Shown in pieces: positions 17,284 to 27,189 of a stretch of DNA of 64,000 nucleotides. Origin of the DNA: Sphingomonas gellani (GTDB lineage Bacteria; Pseudomonadota; Alphaproteobacteria; Sphingomonadales; Sphingomonadaceae); contig NZ_FOCF01000001.1 of the NCBI RefSeq assembly GCF_900110035.1, forward strand, positions 744,001 to 808,000, given 5' to 3'. Positions within the stretch are counted from its first letter, which is position 1, and every line of letters begins with the position of its first letter. Both the position numbers and the translations under genes were made by a program. A model generated the notes under the pieces. It ran no database searches. It was not told the origin of the DNA and saw only the letters and a list, made by a program, of their open reading frames with translations.

Positions 17284-19439
17284 GGAGGCAGCGACAGGGT
17301 CGGCACGGCGGCGGCGCTTTCCAGCGCTGCACCACGCCCGGACAGCGATGGGTTGGTCATGAAATACCTGTGAAGGTTGAAGGGGCGATCACCGGGCGGA
17401 ACCCGAGTGTAAGTGCCATCCGGCTCCAGCGTCCAGCTCTGCTCGGTATCGATTAGGTTGGCGACCATCACTTGATCCAGGATCTGGTCGTGCACGGTCG
17501 GGTTGAGGATCGGCAGCATGTATTCGACGCGCCGATCGAAATTGCGCGGCATCCAGTCGGCCGACGAGATGAACAGCTTCGCGCCGTCATTCGGCAGGTT
17601 CGCGCCATTGCCGAATGCCCAGATGCGGCTGTGCTCCAGAAAGCGGCCCACCACCGATTTGACCCGGATGCGTTCCGACATGCGCTCGACGCCTGGACGC
17701 AGGCAGCAGATGCCACGGATCACCAGTTCGATGTCGACGCCGGCGCTGCTCGCCTCGTACAGCTTTTCGATAATGGCGGTGTCGACCAGCGAGTTCATCT
17801 TTGCCCAGATCGCCGCCGGCCGCCCTCCCTGAGCGTGAGCGATCTCCGCATCGATCAGCGCCATCAATCGGGTACGCAAATCGCGCGGCGACAGGCTGAC
17901 GCAGGTCAGCGACGTCGGCTCGACATAGCCGGTGATGTAGTTGAACATCTGCGCCGCATCAGAGCCGATGGCAGGATCGGCGGTGAAGAAACTGAGATCG
18001 GTATAGATTCGTGCCGTTACCGGGTGGTAGTTGCCCGTGCCGAAATGGCAGTAGGTGCGATATCCCGCGCCCTCACGTCGCACCACCATAGACACCTTGG
18101 CGTGCGTCTTCCAGTCGATGAAGCCGTACACGACCTGTACGCCCGCCCGTTCCAGCGCCGAGGCCCAGTACAGATTCTGTTCCTCGTCGAACCGCGCCTT
18201 CAACTCGACGATCGCGGTCACCGACTTGCCCGCCTCGGCCGCGGCGATCAGCGCGTTGATGACCGCAGGCTGCTTGCCGGCGCGGTACAGCGTCTGTTTG
18301 ATCGCCACCACGTCGGGATCGTTCGCCGCCTGTTTCAGGAAAGCGAGCACCACTTCGAACGTTTCGTAGGGATGCTGGACGACGATGTCCTTGGACTTGA
18401 TCGCCGCGAAGCAATCGCCGCCAAACTCCCGGATTCGTTCGGGAAAGCGGGGCGTAAATGGTGGGAACTTCAGGTCGGGGCGCCCCTCGTCCACCAGCAT
18501 CGACAAGTCGCCAATGCCGAGCAAATTGCCGCTTTCCGTGATGATCGCGTCCGCCCCGCCCAGCTCCTCGCGCAGCACGGCCGCCAGCGCATCGGCAATG
18601 CCCGTCTCCAGCTCCAGCCGGATGACCCGGCCACGCCGCCGCCGCTTGATCGCGTTGGCGAAATAGCGGACCAGATCCTCCGCTTCCTCCTCGATCTCGA
18701 TGTCGCTGTCGCGCAAGACGCGGAACGCCGCTGCGTCCAGAATGTCATAGCCCGGGAACAGCAGGGGGGCGAACCGTTTCAGGATCGTCTCCACCGCCAC
18801 GAAGCGCGCGACTTCTCCGGGCACGCGGACGAAACGCGGAGTGACGGCCGGCAGCATGACCAGTTCTCTGACCGGTTCTCCGTCCGATCGACGCACGAGA
18901 TCGAAGATCACGCTCAGCCCGCGATTGGGAATGAACGGGAAAGGGTGCGCCGGGTCGAGCGCCTGCGGCGTCAGCGTCGGGTACACCTGCTCGCGAAAGT
19001 GCGTCTCCAGCCAGGCGGAGACATCATCGTCGATCTCGTCCCGCCGCAGCACGTGGAAGCGAGCGTCGTCCAGCGCAGTACGCAGATCGCCCCAGACCGC
19101 CTGCTGGCTTTCCATCAGCCGGTCCGCTTCGGCGGTGATGGCGGAAAGCTGCTCCGACACGGTCAGTCCGTCGACCGACCGCTTCTCGACCTCCTGAAGC
19201 TGCTGCCCCTTCAGACCCGCAACGCGGACCATGAAGAACTCGTCCAGGTTGGAGCCGGAAATGGAAAGAAAGCGCAATCGCTCCAGCAGGGGATGCGCGG
19301 TGTTGCACGCCTCCTCCAGCACCCGGCGATTGAACATCAGCCAGGATAGTTCGCGGTTGAAATAGCGATCGCCGGCGGTGCCCTCGAACGGATCGTCGTC
19401 CTGCGCCGCCAGATGGGTCAGGTGGGCGGGACGGCTCAT
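17277..19439 (-). CDS. ppk1: Polyphosphate kinase 1
   Basis: PPK1 polymerises the gamma-phosphate of ATP into polyphosphate. The 720 residues match family length, with the N-terminal start RYFNRELSWLMFNRRVLEEA, the SGSNLDEFFMVRVAGL segment, and the catalytic block YCHFGTGNYH, whose histidine becomes phosphorylated. It overlaps hdaA upstream by four bases (19436-19439) and ppx downstream. It therefore sits in a DUF2066-hdaA-ppk1-ppx run transcribed on the minus strand. Confidence 0.97.
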   Translation of the reverse strand: MSRPAHLTHLAAQDDDPFEGTAGDRYFNRELSWLMFNRRVLEEACNTAHPLLERLRFLSISGSNLDEFFMVRVAGLKGQQLQEVEKRSVDGLTVSEQLSAITAEADRLMESQQAVWGDLRTALDDARFHVLRRDEIDDDVSAWLETHFREQVYPTLTPQALDPAHPFPFIPNRGLSVIFDLVRRSDGEPVRELVMLPAVTPRFVRVPGEVARFVAVETILKRFAPLLFPGYDILDAAAFRVLRDSDIEIEEEAEDLVRYFANAIKRRRRGRVIRLELETGIADALAAVLREELGGADAIITESGNLLGIGDLSMLVDEGRPDLKFPPFTPRFPERIREFGGDCFAAIKSKDIVVQHPYETFEVVLAFLKQAANDPDVVAIKQTLYRAGKQPAVINALIAAAEAGKSVTAIVELKARFDEEQNLYWASALERAGVQVVYGFIDWKTHAKVSMVVRREGAGYRTYCHFGTGNYHPVTARIYTDLSFFTADPAIGSDAAQMFNYITGYVEPTSLTCVSLSPRDLRTRLMALIDAEIAHAQGGRPAAIWAKMNSLVDTAIIEKLYEASSAGVDIELVIRGICCLRPGVERMSERIRVKSVVGRFLEHSRIWAFGNGANLPNDGAKLFISSADWMPRNFDRRVEYMLPILNPTVHDQILDQVMVANLIDTEQSWTLEPDGTYTRVPPGDRPFNLHRYFMTNPSLSGRGAALESAAAVPTLSLPPW

Positions 19440-20101
19440 GCCAAGTCGGCCTGCGCTGGATCGGCCTGCGCGGGGTAGGCCTGCACCGGGTCAGCCTGCA
19501 CTGGGATCAGCCCAGCTTCGCCCAGCACGGTACGCGCAAACGGCACCGACAGCCGCTTGCGTTGCTCCAGCATCTCCTGATCCAGCACGTCCACGGTGCG
19601 GACAACGGCCAGATGGGTGCGTTCGATCCTGCGCGCGAGCCAGTGGATCAGGTCGGGCCGGGCATCAAGGCCGCGCCGATGAAGCAGATGTGAGAGAAGT
19701 CCGTGCATCAGCGCGTCATCAGGCGCTTCGATGACAGCTACGTTACCGGCACCCAGACGCGACCGGAGATCGGGCAGCTCCACCTTCCACGCCGGCGGGG
19801 CGGCGTCCGCGACCATCAACAGCGGGCGGCGATCGGCCTGGGCACGGTTCCAGGCGTGGAATAGATCGGTTTCGGGCACCCGCTCCGCATCATCGATCAC
19901 GGTCCCGCCACTCTTGGCGGCGAAGATGCGCGACAACAGGCTGCGGCCCGACTTTCGCGGGCCCACCAGCAGCGCGGCCTTGACTGGCCATGTGCCCCAA
20001 TGATCGAGCAGGTGTACCGCGGCCTTGTTCGACGGGGTAAGGATGAACGCGTCGTCGCGCGGATCGTCCGGCCAGGCGAGTGGCAGGGCGATCTGGCTCA
20101 T
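19436..20101 (-). CDS. hdaA: HdaA-like DnaA-related regulator of replication initiation
   Basis: Hda proteins are short AAA+ relatives of DnaA that promote hydrolysis of DnaA-ATP with the sliding clamp. The 221-residue protein begins [10 protein letters not shown], where QIALPL is a plausible clamp-binding motif. A P-loop-like GPRKSGRSLL segment and VIDDAER (Walker B-like) follow, then a helical lid. The P-loop lacks the canonical GKT and is degenerate, as in several Hda proteins. The C-terminus is extended by four pentapeptide repeats. It overlaps ppk1 downstream and the DUF2066 gene upstream by four bases each. Confidence 0.87.
   Translation of the reverse strand: MSQIALPLAWPDDPRDDAFILTPSNKAAVHLLDHWGTWPVKAALLVGPRKSGRSLLSRIFAAKSGGTVIDDAERVPETDLFHAWNRAQADRRPLLMVADAAPPAWKVELPDLRSRLGAGNVAVIEAPDDALMHGLLSHLLHRRGLDARPDLIHWLARRIERTHLAVVRTVDVLDQEMLEQRKRLSVPFARTVLGEAGLIPVQADPVQAYPAQADPAQADLA
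19442..19501 (-). repeat. Four 15-base tandem repeats in the 3' end of hdaA
   Basis: Bases 19442-19456, 19457-19471, 19472-19486 and 19487-19501 are four imperfect copies of a 15-base unit that reads GGCCTGC at its core on the plus strand. Translated on the minus strand they give VQADP, VQAYP, AQADP and AQADL, the last residues before the final Ala of HdaA. Being in frame, a change in copy number would alter the tail length without breaking the gene. Confidence 0.9.
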
Positions 20102-21375
20102 CCCGGACCTGCGGACCCGCTGGTGATGTCGGGGGGCAGCAATCGCGGCGCCAGCCGGATGCGGATCGCCTGCCCCTGCCCCAACACCTGATAGCCCCTC
20201 GATTCTAGGGCCGCGCGGAACGCGTCCGGGTCGCCGTCATAGGTGACCCGAACGACCGACACGCCGCCGAGCGCCAGGCTGGTGGTCTGTGCGCCCCGTA
20301 CCCCGCTAACCGACCGCAGGGCCGATTCGGCGTTCGCCACCGCCGATGCGGTCGGCGTGTCCACCTGCACCGTGATCGCGATCCCTGCGGAGGCACCGGT
20401 CGCCGACACGTCGTCCACGACCGTATCCTCACCACCGGCATCGTCATCCGCGGTGATATCGGCGGCAACCGGCTGTGGCGGCGGCGACAGCGTAGGGTCC
20501 GGATCTAGCGCCCCCTGTCGCAGCGCAGCGGCATAAAGCGCGTCCAGCCGCTTTACCCCGGCGTCCAGCAATTGCGGCAAGCCCGCGCTGCTGCCGACCC
20601 GCAGCGTGAAGCCGCCCAGCATGGCGTTGTCCGGACCATGCCGCGCCTCGAACACGCCGATCACGGGGCCGCCAGGCCACTGTCGGTAAAGTCGAACGGT
20701 CGGGATGATGACGTCGGACGCGCCATATTGATCGATGACGCTGCGCCACCAGCCGCGGCCCGGCCGCTGGGTCTGTCCGAAATTGACCAGCAACGGGTCG
20801 CCACCCGTACCGGCCAGCCGGACATAATCGATGGCGCTGCTGCCGGTGCGGAACCGGGCCCAAGCCTCCTGCCAGTCGGTGCGCTGCTCGAAGACGCTGG
20901 CCACCCCGGCCGACCATTGCACCGGCACGACCAGTACGGGCGTGGAGCGGTCCGCATAAGCGCTGACGCCGAGGAGGGAGGCCGCCCGTGCCCGGTTGAA
21001 CAGCACGCCCAGGCGCGCGATGTATCGCTTCGGCCCGATCTGCTCGTTCTCGACGACGATGCCGGACACGATCTGGTTCAGCGTGCCGTCGCCGATCGCG
21101 CCTGTGCTGCTGCCCAGCCGGTCGGCCAGCTGCTTCCACGCCTTGCGCTGAGCGAGACGCCATCCGCCGTATCGCGCCGCGTCGGCCGTGTCGGCGGCGA
21201 CATCAACGGTGACGCCCGTCACCTCGTAATCGCTGCCGCTATCGACGGGGGTCACGCCGCGTCCGCTGCCATCCATCTGGGCGAACACGCCGCCCGCGCC
21301 GATCACCCCACCGGCCAGCGCAAGGGCGGTGCCGGCAAGGGCGGACACGATGGCTGGCGGAAAACGATGACGCAT
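20098..21375 (-). CDS. DUF2066-type exported protein
   Basis: A 425-residue protein with an N-terminal signal peptide ([15 protein letters not shown], likely cleavage after VFA). The region around 45-150 contains [31 protein letters not shown], split here only for description, which I associate with DUF2066. The function of that family is unknown to me. A low-complexity acidic/Pro stretch at about 290-325 separates a C-terminal part with [11 protein letters not shown] and VRVTYDGD. The start at 21375 is divergent from purM by 63 bases, and the stop overlaps hdaA. The family call is from memory of the pattern. Confidence 0.78.
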   Translation of the reverse strand: MRHRFPPAIVSALAGTALALAGGVIGAGGVFAQMDGSGRGVTPVDSGSDYEVTGVTVDVAADTADAARYGGWRLAQRKAWKQLADRLGSSTGAIGDGTLNQIVSGIVVENEQIGPKRYIARLGVLFNRARAASLLGVSAYADRSTPVLVVPVQWSAGVASVFEQRTDWQEAWARFRTGSSAIDYVRLAGTGGDPLLVNFGQTQRPGRGWWRSVIDQYGASDVIIPTVRLYRQWPGGPVIGVFEARHGPDNAMLGGFTLRVGSSAGLPQLLDAGVKRLDALYAAALRQGALDPDPTLSPPPQPVAADITADDDAGGEDTVVDDVSATGASAGIAITVQVDTPTASAVANAESALRSVSGVRGAQTTSLALGGVSVVRVTYDGDPDAFRAALESRGYQVLGQGQAIRIRLAPRLLPPDITSGSAGPG

Positions 21376-21438
21376 GTTACTCGCCTTTTGGCGAAGCAGC
21401 CGTGGAAATCCAAGTGCGATGTGGCTAGCAGCGTCGGC

Positions 21439-22560
21439 ATGGCCGACCAGACCCCCGCCCCGAGCGCCCCGACCCCGCAATCCTACACCTATGCCGATGC
21501 CGGCGTGTCGATCGCGACGGGCAACGCACTGGTGCGGGCCATCGCGCCGCTTGCCCGATCGACCCGTCGCCCCGGCGCGGACGCTGATCTGGGCGGCTTT
21601 GGCGGCTTGTTCGACCTGAAGGCGGCCGGGTTCGTCGACCCGCTGCTGGTCGCGGCGAATGACGGCGTCGGTACGAAGTTGAAGCTGGCCATCGAGTGGG
21701 ATCGGCACGCCGGCGTCGGCATTGACCTGGTCGCAATGTGTGCCAACGACCTGATCGTGCAGGGCGCGGAGCCGCTGTTCTTCCTCGATTATTTCGCGAC
21801 TGGTCGCCTCGACAATGCCGTGGCAGAACGCGTGGTCGCCTCCATCGCGGAAGGGTGCCGACAGGCCGGATGCGCGCTGATCGGCGGCGAGACCGCGGAA
21901 ATGCCCGGCATGTATGCGGAGGGTGATTACGATCTCGCCGGCTTCTGCGTGGGCGCGGTGGAGCGCGACAGGCTGGTCACCGGCGCAACGATCGCGCCCG
22001 GCGACGTGATCCTCGGCCTCGCTTCGTCCGGCGTTCATTCCAATGGCTTTTCGCTGGTGCGACGGCTGGCGGCGGACAAGGGGTGGAAATTGGACCGTCC
22101 CGCCTTGTTCGATCAGGATCGTTTGCTGATCGATCATCTGATGGCGCCGACGCGCATCTATGTCGCCAGCCTGCTGCCGCTGCTGCGGGACGGCAAGATC
22201 AAGGGTCTGGCGCATATCACGGGCGGCGGACTGCTGGAGAACATCCCGCGCGTCCTGCCGGACGGCAACCACGCGGTGATCGACGCGGACGCGTGGGAAC
22301 TGCCGCGACTGATGGCGTTCCTGCAAGGTCAGGGCGGCATCGAGCCGAACGAGATGGCCCGCACCTTCAACGCCGGCATCGGCATGGCCGTCGTGACCGC
22401 ACCGACTCAGGCAGCCGATGTCACCTCCGCCCTCAAGTCGGCGGGCGAGACGGTTCACCAGATCGGGCAGGTTCAGGCCGGGCCGCGTGGCTGCACCGTG
22501 CGTGGCAGTGCCGGGACGTGGAGCGCGAAGGCCGAATGGACCGCGACTCATAATGGCTGA
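21439..22560 (+). CDS. purM: Phosphoribosylaminoimidazole synthetase (AIR synthetase)
   Basis: PurM closes the imidazole ring in purine synthesis, converting FGAM to AIR with ATP. The 373-residue protein has the family segments [46 protein letters not shown] and the C-terminal [13 protein letters not shown]. The ATG at 21439 yields MADQTPAPS; the longer upstream frame is not protein-like. It overlaps purN by eight bases, the usual purMN arrangement. Confidence 0.97.
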   Translation: MADQTPAPSAPTPQSYTYADAGVSIATGNALVRAIAPLARSTRRPGADADLGGFGGLFDLKAAGFVDPLLVAANDGVGTKLKLAIEWDRHAGVGIDLVAMCANDLIVQGAEPLFFLDYFATGRLDNAVAERVVASIAEGCRQAGCALIGGETAEMPGMYAEGDYDLAGFCVGAVERDRLVTGATIAPGDVILGLASSGVHSNGFSLVRRLAADKGWKLDRPALFDQDRLLIDHLMAPTRIYVASLLPLLRDGKIKGLAHITGGGLLENIPRVLPDGNHAVIDADAWELPRLMAFLQGQGGIEPNEMARTFNAGIGMAVVTAPTQAADVTSALKSAGETVHQIGQVQAGPRGCTVRGSAGTWSAKAEWTATHNG

Positions 22561-23458
22561 ACGCGTACCCGTCGCGGTGCTGCTGTCGGGTCGCGGCTCC
22601 AACATGCGCGCGCTTGTGCAGGCGTCGCGGCAAACAAACTGCCCATTTCGGATCGTACTGGTCGCGAGCGATCGGCCCGACGCAGCCGGCCTGACATGGG
22701 CAAGGGCCGAGGGTATCGACACCTTCGCACTTGCGCCCAAGGGGATAGGGAAGGCAGCGTTCGAGGCCGCCCTGGACGATGCCCTGAAAGCATCAGGCGC
22801 ACGCGTGATCGCGCTGGCCGGTTACATGCGCCTGGTCTCCGACGCCTTTGTCGAGCGTTGGCGGAACCGCATCATCAACATTCATCCGTCCTTGCTGCCG
22901 AAGTACAAGGGTTTGGACACGCACGCGCGGGCGATCGCCGCCGGGGATACAGTTGCCGGATGCTCCGTCCATATCGTCAACGAAGAGTTGGACGGCGGCG
23001 CTCTGCTCGGTCAGGCCGAGGTGCCGATCCGTCCCGGTGATACGCCGGATATCCTTGCCGAACGCGTGCTTGAACAGGAACACCGGCTATATCCGCGCGT
23101 GCTGGCAGAGTATGTGAGGCACATGACCGATCACCCCGCCCTTCTCCGCCTGCGCGATATCGTCCAGTCCTTGCCCGACGTCGAGGAGCGTACCGAGGTG
23201 GCGCGCACCCGCTTCCTCGTCGGCGACAAGCCGTTCGCCGAACTTCTGCACGATAACGCCGCTGGCGACGTGAGCGTTCGCCTGCGCGCCGCGGCGGACG
23301 ATCGGGGGGTGGCGGAGTCAGGCCAATCTGCCCCCACGGACCAGTGGGTTGCCGTGAGCGTCGGTGACGACTCGGACTGGACCGCGCTGGAAGAGCGTGT
23401 CGTCCGTGCCTGGGAACTTGCCGCCCCTGCCGCCTTGCTGGAGGCGGGCGGTCGATGA
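22553..23458 (+). CDS. purN: GAR formyltransferase PurN with a C-terminal YjbR-like extension
   Basis: PurN transfers a formyl group from 10-formyl-THF to GAR in purine synthesis. Residues 1-190 are a complete PurN, with N109 and H111 in INIHPSLLP and D147 in ELDGGALL. The protein then continues to 301 residues, against about 190-215 for usual PurN. The extra part (about 191-296: [16 protein letters not shown], then [13 protein letters not shown] and a final helix) resembles MmcQ/YjbR-type domains (moderate certainty). An internal Met191 could serve as a separate start. The next gene overlaps by four bases. Confidence 0.92.
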   Translation: MAERVPVAVLLSGRGSNMRALVQASRQTNCPFRIVLVASDRPDAAGLTWARAEGIDTFALAPKGIGKAAFEAALDDALKASGARVIALAGYMRLVSDAFVERWRNRIINIHPSLLPKYKGLDTHARAIAAGDTVAGCSVHIVNEELDGGALLGQAEVPIRPGDTPDILAERVLEQEHRLYPRVLAEYVRHMTDHPALLRLRDIVQSLPDVEERTEVARTRFLVGDKPFAELLHDNAAGDVSVRLRAAADDRGVAESGQSAPTDQWVAVSVGDDSDWTALEERVVRAWELAAPAALLEAGGR

Positions 23459-24033
23459 GCGAAAATGCAGATCAGGCTCGCACGCGCCGCCGCTGGGTCA
23501 CGCTGGCGGAACTGGTGGCGGTCGCGGGCGTGGTGATCGCCGGACTCGGCGCATGGAATAGCTGGTCGGAACGTCGTGATGCTGCGGCCGACAAGGCTGC
23601 GACAGTGGCCGCCGCGACAAAGGCCGATGCGCGCGTCGACTTGTCAGCCACGGTGCAGGATGGCGGCCGGCAGCTGCTGCTGAAGGACGACCGACACGAA
23701 CTCCAGTCGATCACCATCGACTTCCCGCATGCGCTCGGCGCGACTCGGCAGGAGCCTGTAGCGGACCCTATCCTCGACGCCCGCCCATTTCAGGACAAGC
23801 TGCTGGAACTCACCGATGGCGGTTCCGACAGCCGCGAGGGACGCCTGGCGGTCCTGGTGACGACGCGCTGGCTGGACGGCGACGCACAACGTCAGGCGCG
23901 CGACGTGTACGACGTGATCTGGCGGACAGAGGGCCGCGTGCTAAGGGGGCGGGCGCTGCGTCTGGAGGGCCTGCGCCTGCGCCGCCGGGGCGGCGATCAG
24001 GCCGCGATCGATCGGCTATGGACCCATCCCTGA
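23455..24033 (+). CDS. Single-pass membrane hypothetical protein
   Basis: I do not recognise this 192-residue protein. It starts with a short basic segment (TRRRW) and a hydrophobic helix at about 16-34 (LAELVAVAGVVIAGLGAW), suggesting a signal anchor. A charged, possibly coiled stretch rich in Ala/Lys (about 38-60) follows. The remaining soluble domain is rich in Arg and Asp and contains VLVTTRWLDGD and RLEGLRLRRRGGDQ. It is coupled to purN by a four-base overlap. No catalytic motif is visible. Confidence 0.82.
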   Translation: MSENADQARTRRRWVTLAELVAVAGVVIAGLGAWNSWSERRDAAADKAATVAAATKADARVDLSATVQDGGRQLLLKDDRHELQSITIDFPHALGATRQEPVADPILDARPFQDKLLELTDGGSDSREGRLAVLVTTRWLDGDAQRQARDVYDVIWRTEGRVLRGRALRLEGLRLRRRGGDQAAIDRLWTHP

Positions 24034-24045
24034 TACGCGTTGCGA

Positions 24046-24567
24046 CTAGAGATCGCGGCCATAGACCACGTCGTCGAACCAGCTGCCCCCGACCTTGAAC
24101 CTGCGCTCACCGCACAAGCTGAACCCCTGCTTCTCGTAAAAGGCACGCGCGCGCGTGTTCGTGCTCAACACGCCGAGCAGCAGGCGCGACATACCCATCG
24201 CCTGCGCATCAGCGACCGCGCGCGTCATCAGCGCCGGACCGAGCCCCGCGCCGTGAAAGCGTGACAGAACATAGATGCGGCGCAGCTCGATATCGCGCGC
24301 GTGCATAGCGATCGGGAAGTCTGGCGGCGTCAGCACGGAATAGCCGATCGGCGCCGCGCCCGATTGATGCTCGACCAGCGTCACCACGCATCGGTCGTCA
24401 TGAGCCCATGCGGCGAACACCGCCGGCGATGATTTCGCCTCCACATGAGCGACGATGTCCGCGCCACGCAGCACACCGGCGAACGTCTCCAGAAAGGACG
24501 CGCCGGCGATCAGGGCGGCCGCGGGAGCATCGTCGACCGAAGCCCTCCGCAGCCGCCACTTGGTCAT
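24046..24567 (-). CDS. GNAT-family N-acetyltransferase
   Basis: A 173-residue acetyltransferase-like protein. The acetyl-CoA-binding region is visible as ELRRIYVLSRFHGAGLGPALM (motif A, Q/RxxGxG/A as RFHGAGLG), followed by ANTRARAFYEK-type motif B here written NTRARAFYEKQGF. The substrate cannot be predicted. The start ATG at 24567 lies one base after the ndk stop, so it is translationally coupled. A longer frame into ndk is less likely because its extra residues are only serine/arginine-rich out-of-frame coding. Confidence 0.9.
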   Translation of the reverse strand: MTKWRLRRASVDDAPAAALIAGASFLETFAGVLRGADIVAHVEAKSSPAVFAAWAHDDRCVVTLVEHQSGAAPIGYSVLTPPDFPIAMHARDIELRRIYVLSRFHGAGLGPALMTRAVADAQAMGMSRLLLGVLSTNTRARAFYEKQGFSLCGERRFKVGGSWFDDVVYGRDL

Positions 24568-24568
24568 G

Positions 24569-24991
24569 TTAGCCGACGATCTCTTCGGGCTTGAAGAAGA
24601 ACGCGATTTCGGTCGCGGCATTCTCGTCGGAGTCGGACCCGTGAACCGAATTCGCCTCGATCGATTCGGCCAGTTCCTTGCGGATCGTGCCGGCGTCTGC
24701 GTTCGCCGGGTTGGTCGCGCCCATGATGTCGCGGTTGCGCTTCACGGCGTCCTCGCCCTCCAGCACCTGTACGACGACGGGCCCGGAGATCATGAAGGTG
24801 ACCAGATCGTTGAAGAACGGCCGCTCCTTGTGCACCGCGTAGAAGCCTTCGGCCTGCTCGCGGCTCATCTGGATGCGCTTGGACGCGACGACGCGCAGCC
24901 CGGCCTCTTCCAGCATGCGGGTCACCGCGCCGGTCAGATTGCGACGCGTGGCGTCGGGCTTGATGATCGAAAAGGTACGGTTCGCGGCCAT
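24569..24991 (-). CDS. ndk: Nucleoside diphosphate kinase
   Basis: Ndk transfers phosphate between nucleoside di- and triphosphates through a phosphohistidine. The 140-residue protein fits the family, with [26 protein letters not shown] and the active-site H117 in NSVHGSDS. The ATG at 24991 ([10 protein letters not shown]) is the standard start; an open frame extends upstream but is not conserved-looking. A GNAT gene follows directly. The 102 bases back to the holC stop may hold its promoter. Confidence 0.98.
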   Translation of the reverse strand: MAANRTFSIIKPDATRRNLTGAVTRMLEEAGLRVVASKRIQMSREQAEGFYAVHKERPFFNDLVTFMISGPVVVQVLEGEDAVKRNRDIMGATNPANADAGTIRKELAESIEANSVHGSDSDENAATEIAFFFKPEEIVG

Positions 24992-25093
24992 GATGGTCAC
25001 GGGCTCCTGCTGGTGATGAAGGTATGAAAGTGGCCGGCCTCTAGGCGGCGGCATGGCACGATGCAAGGCGCAGCGGCGCGTCCGAGTGTCCCG

Positions 25094-25540
25094 TCAGGCT
25101 GCCTGTTCCCAGCGCCCGGCGTCGTTCTGCTTCCAATAACGGCGCTCCACACCTTCCCTCTCGCCCAGGCCTTTCCAGGCGCCACGCGCTGCGCGGATCG
25201 CCTCCTCGTCGAAGAAGTGAAAGGCGCGGTCGAAATCCAACGCCTCGTCACGCCACAGGCCATCGATCAGCGCGATGTGCCGCGCGCGATTGGCAGCGTT
25301 CACGTCGCCGGCGATCAAGACCAGCTGGACCGTGTCATCGCAAGCCCCGATCTGCGCATGCGGCAGGAAGCTGTCCGGCGTGTAGCTCCACAGCAGCCGG
25401 TCGATCGCGGTGCGTTGCTCCGCGTCGCCCGACACGATCAACAGGCGTGCGCCGCTCGCCACCACCTTTTCGGCGATCTGCGGCAGCGCACGCGCCAGCG
25501 GCGTGACGGTCAGATGGTAGAAATCGACCTGCACCGCCAC
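25094..25540 (-). CDS. holC: DNA polymerase III chi subunit
   Basis: The chi subunit links the clamp loader to single-stranded DNA-binding protein. The 148-residue sequence shows the family pattern: VDFYHLT at the start, an early helix with ALPQIAEKVVASGARLLIV, the DRLLWSYTPDSFLPHA segment and FHFFDEEAIRAAR near the end. It sits nine bases after the pepA stop, in the same direction. The pepA-holC pairing is widespread in proteobacteria. Confidence 0.93.
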   Translation of the reverse strand: MAVQVDFYHLTVTPLARALPQIAEKVVASGARLLIVSGDAEQRTAIDRLLWSYTPDSFLPHAQIGACDDTVQLVLIAGDVNAANRARHIALIDGLWRDEALDFDRAFHFFDEEAIRAARGAWKGLGEREGVERRYWKQNDAGRWEQAA

Positions 25541-25549
25541 CTCCGACCG

Positions 25550-27022
25550 TCAGGCCTCGAACGCTTCGGCGACGAAGCGGTCGAGCAGGCGCACGCCATA
25601 TCCGGTCGCACCCTTGTCGTGATGCGTACCCGGCTTGTCCGACCAGACCATGCCGGCGATATCAAGGTGCGCCCAGCGCACGCCATCTTCGATGAAGCGC
25701 TGGATGAACTGCGCGGCCGTGATCGATCCCGCGCCCTTGCCACCGATGTTCTTCATGTCGGCGATCTGCGAGTCGATCATCTTGTCGTAAACGGGCGACA
25801 ACGGAAAACGCCAAAGCTTGTCGCCGGTCGCCAGCCCCGACGCCTCCAGCTGTCTGGCCAGTTCGTCGGTATTGGAGAACAGGCCGCCATATTCGTTGCC
25901 CAGGCTGACGATCATCGCGCCGGTCAGCGTCGCAAGGTCGACAATCGTCCCGACATGGTGGGTCCGCTGCACCCAGGTGATCGCATCGGCAAGGACCAGT
26001 CGTCCCTCCGCGTCGGTGTTCAGCACCTCGATGGTCTGACCGGACATGGAGGTCAGCACGTCACCCGGCCGCGTCGCGTTGCCGTCGGGCATGTTCTCGA
26101 CCAGGCCCATGACGCCGATGACGTTGGCTTTCGCCTTGCGCAGCGCCAGCGCCTTCATCGCGCCGGCCACCGCGCCCGCGCCGCCCATGTCCCACTTCAT
26201 GTCCTCCATGCCGGCCGATGGCTTGATGGAGATGCCCCCGGTGTCGAACGTGACGCCCTTGCCGACCAGCGCCACGGCAGGGTCGCCCTCGCCCGCGCCG
26301 TTCCACTTCAACGCCAGCAACCGGCCCTCCCGCGCCGAACCCTGACTGACGCCGAGCAGCGAACCCATGCCCAACTCGCGCATCGCCGCCTCGTCCAGGA
26401 CGGTGACGTCCAGCCCGAGGCCATCGACGCTGGCCAGGACCTGCTCGACGAAGGTCTCGGGGTACAGAATGTTAGGCGGCTCACTGACCAGCTGGCGGGT
26501 CAGCGCCATGCCGTCCGTCACCGCCGACTGCGCCGCCCATGCTTCCTCCGTGCCCGCCGTTGCACCGGCGATCGCGATCCGGTGCAAGGTCGGACGCGCG
26601 TCGTCGGCCATCTTGGTGCGGTACTGGTCGAACCGCCACGCCCGCTGCGCCGCCGCCGCCGCAAAGCGCGCCACCGCCTTCGCAGACGGTGCCGCCGCAA
26701 CACGGCTGCAGTCCACCGCAACCTCTTCCGCGCCGGAGGACAGCAACTTCGCGGTCAGCGCCCCGCCCGCCTTGGCCCATCCCTCTTCATCGCCGCTGCC
26801 GACGCCCAGCAGGATCAGGCGCCGCGTCGCTTCGCCGCCAACGAACACATCGACGGTGCTGCCCGCATCGCCAGAGAACCGCGCCGCCTTTGCCGCCGCC
26901 TCGGCCACGCCCGATGCCCCGGCATCCAGTTCGTTCCAGCCGATCTGGCCCATCCCGTCCTTCAGCACGGGAATGGCGAGGATGGCGGCGTCGGTGGTGC
27001 CGGCAACGAAGTCGATCTGCAT
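25550..27022 (-). CDS. pepA: Leucyl aminopeptidase (M17)
   Basis: PepA is a hexameric two-metal aminopeptidase; in some bacteria it also binds DNA. The 490-residue protein carries the metal/catalytic blocks GKGVTFDTGGISIKPSAGM (Lys and Asp ligands) and NTDAEGRLVLAD (Asp, Glu and the catalytic Arg). The N-terminal Macro-like domain has VFVGGEATRRLILLGVG. The start is the ATG at 27022 (MQIDFVAGT); an earlier ATG about 17 codons upstream is possible. It is divergent from lptD across 167 bases, in which I found no convincing promoter. Confidence 0.95.
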   Translation of the reverse strand: MQIDFVAGTTDAAILAIPVLKDGMGQIGWNELDAGASGVAEAAAKAARFSGDAGSTVDVFVGGEATRRLILLGVGSGDEEGWAKAGGALTAKLLSSGAEEVAVDCSRVAAAPSAKAVARFAAAAAQRAWRFDQYRTKMADDARPTLHRIAIAGATAGTEEAWAAQSAVTDGMALTRQLVSEPPNILYPETFVEQVLASVDGLGLDVTVLDEAAMRELGMGSLLGVSQGSAREGRLLALKWNGAGEGDPAVALVGKGVTFDTGGISIKPSAGMEDMKWDMGGAGAVAGAMKALALRKAKANVIGVMGLVENMPDGNATRPGDVLTSMSGQTIEVLNTDAEGRLVLADAITWVQRTHHVGTIVDLATLTGAMIVSLGNEYGGLFSNTDELARQLEASGLATGDKLWRFPLSPVYDKMIDSQIADMKNIGGKGAGSITAAQFIQRFIEDGVRWAHLDIAGMVWSDKPGTHHDKGATGYGVRLLDRFVAEAFEA

Positions 27023-27189
27023 GGACGAACCTTGGATAGAGAATTTCGGTGCCGCAGATGTAGGAACGATCATCGGCGATGGCAAAGCGGCGCGTTGCAC
27101 CGACAGGCGACGGGTGCAATAGGCATTGCCGTCGGCCTCGCACACCGCGATGCTGGCCTGTTCGATGACAAGGGTGGGACCACAGGCTC

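Noticed and set aside
17472..19349. A 625-codon plus-strand frame opposite ppk1
   Set aside because: Shadow frame of the PPK1 gene; composition is atypical and no family motif is visible.
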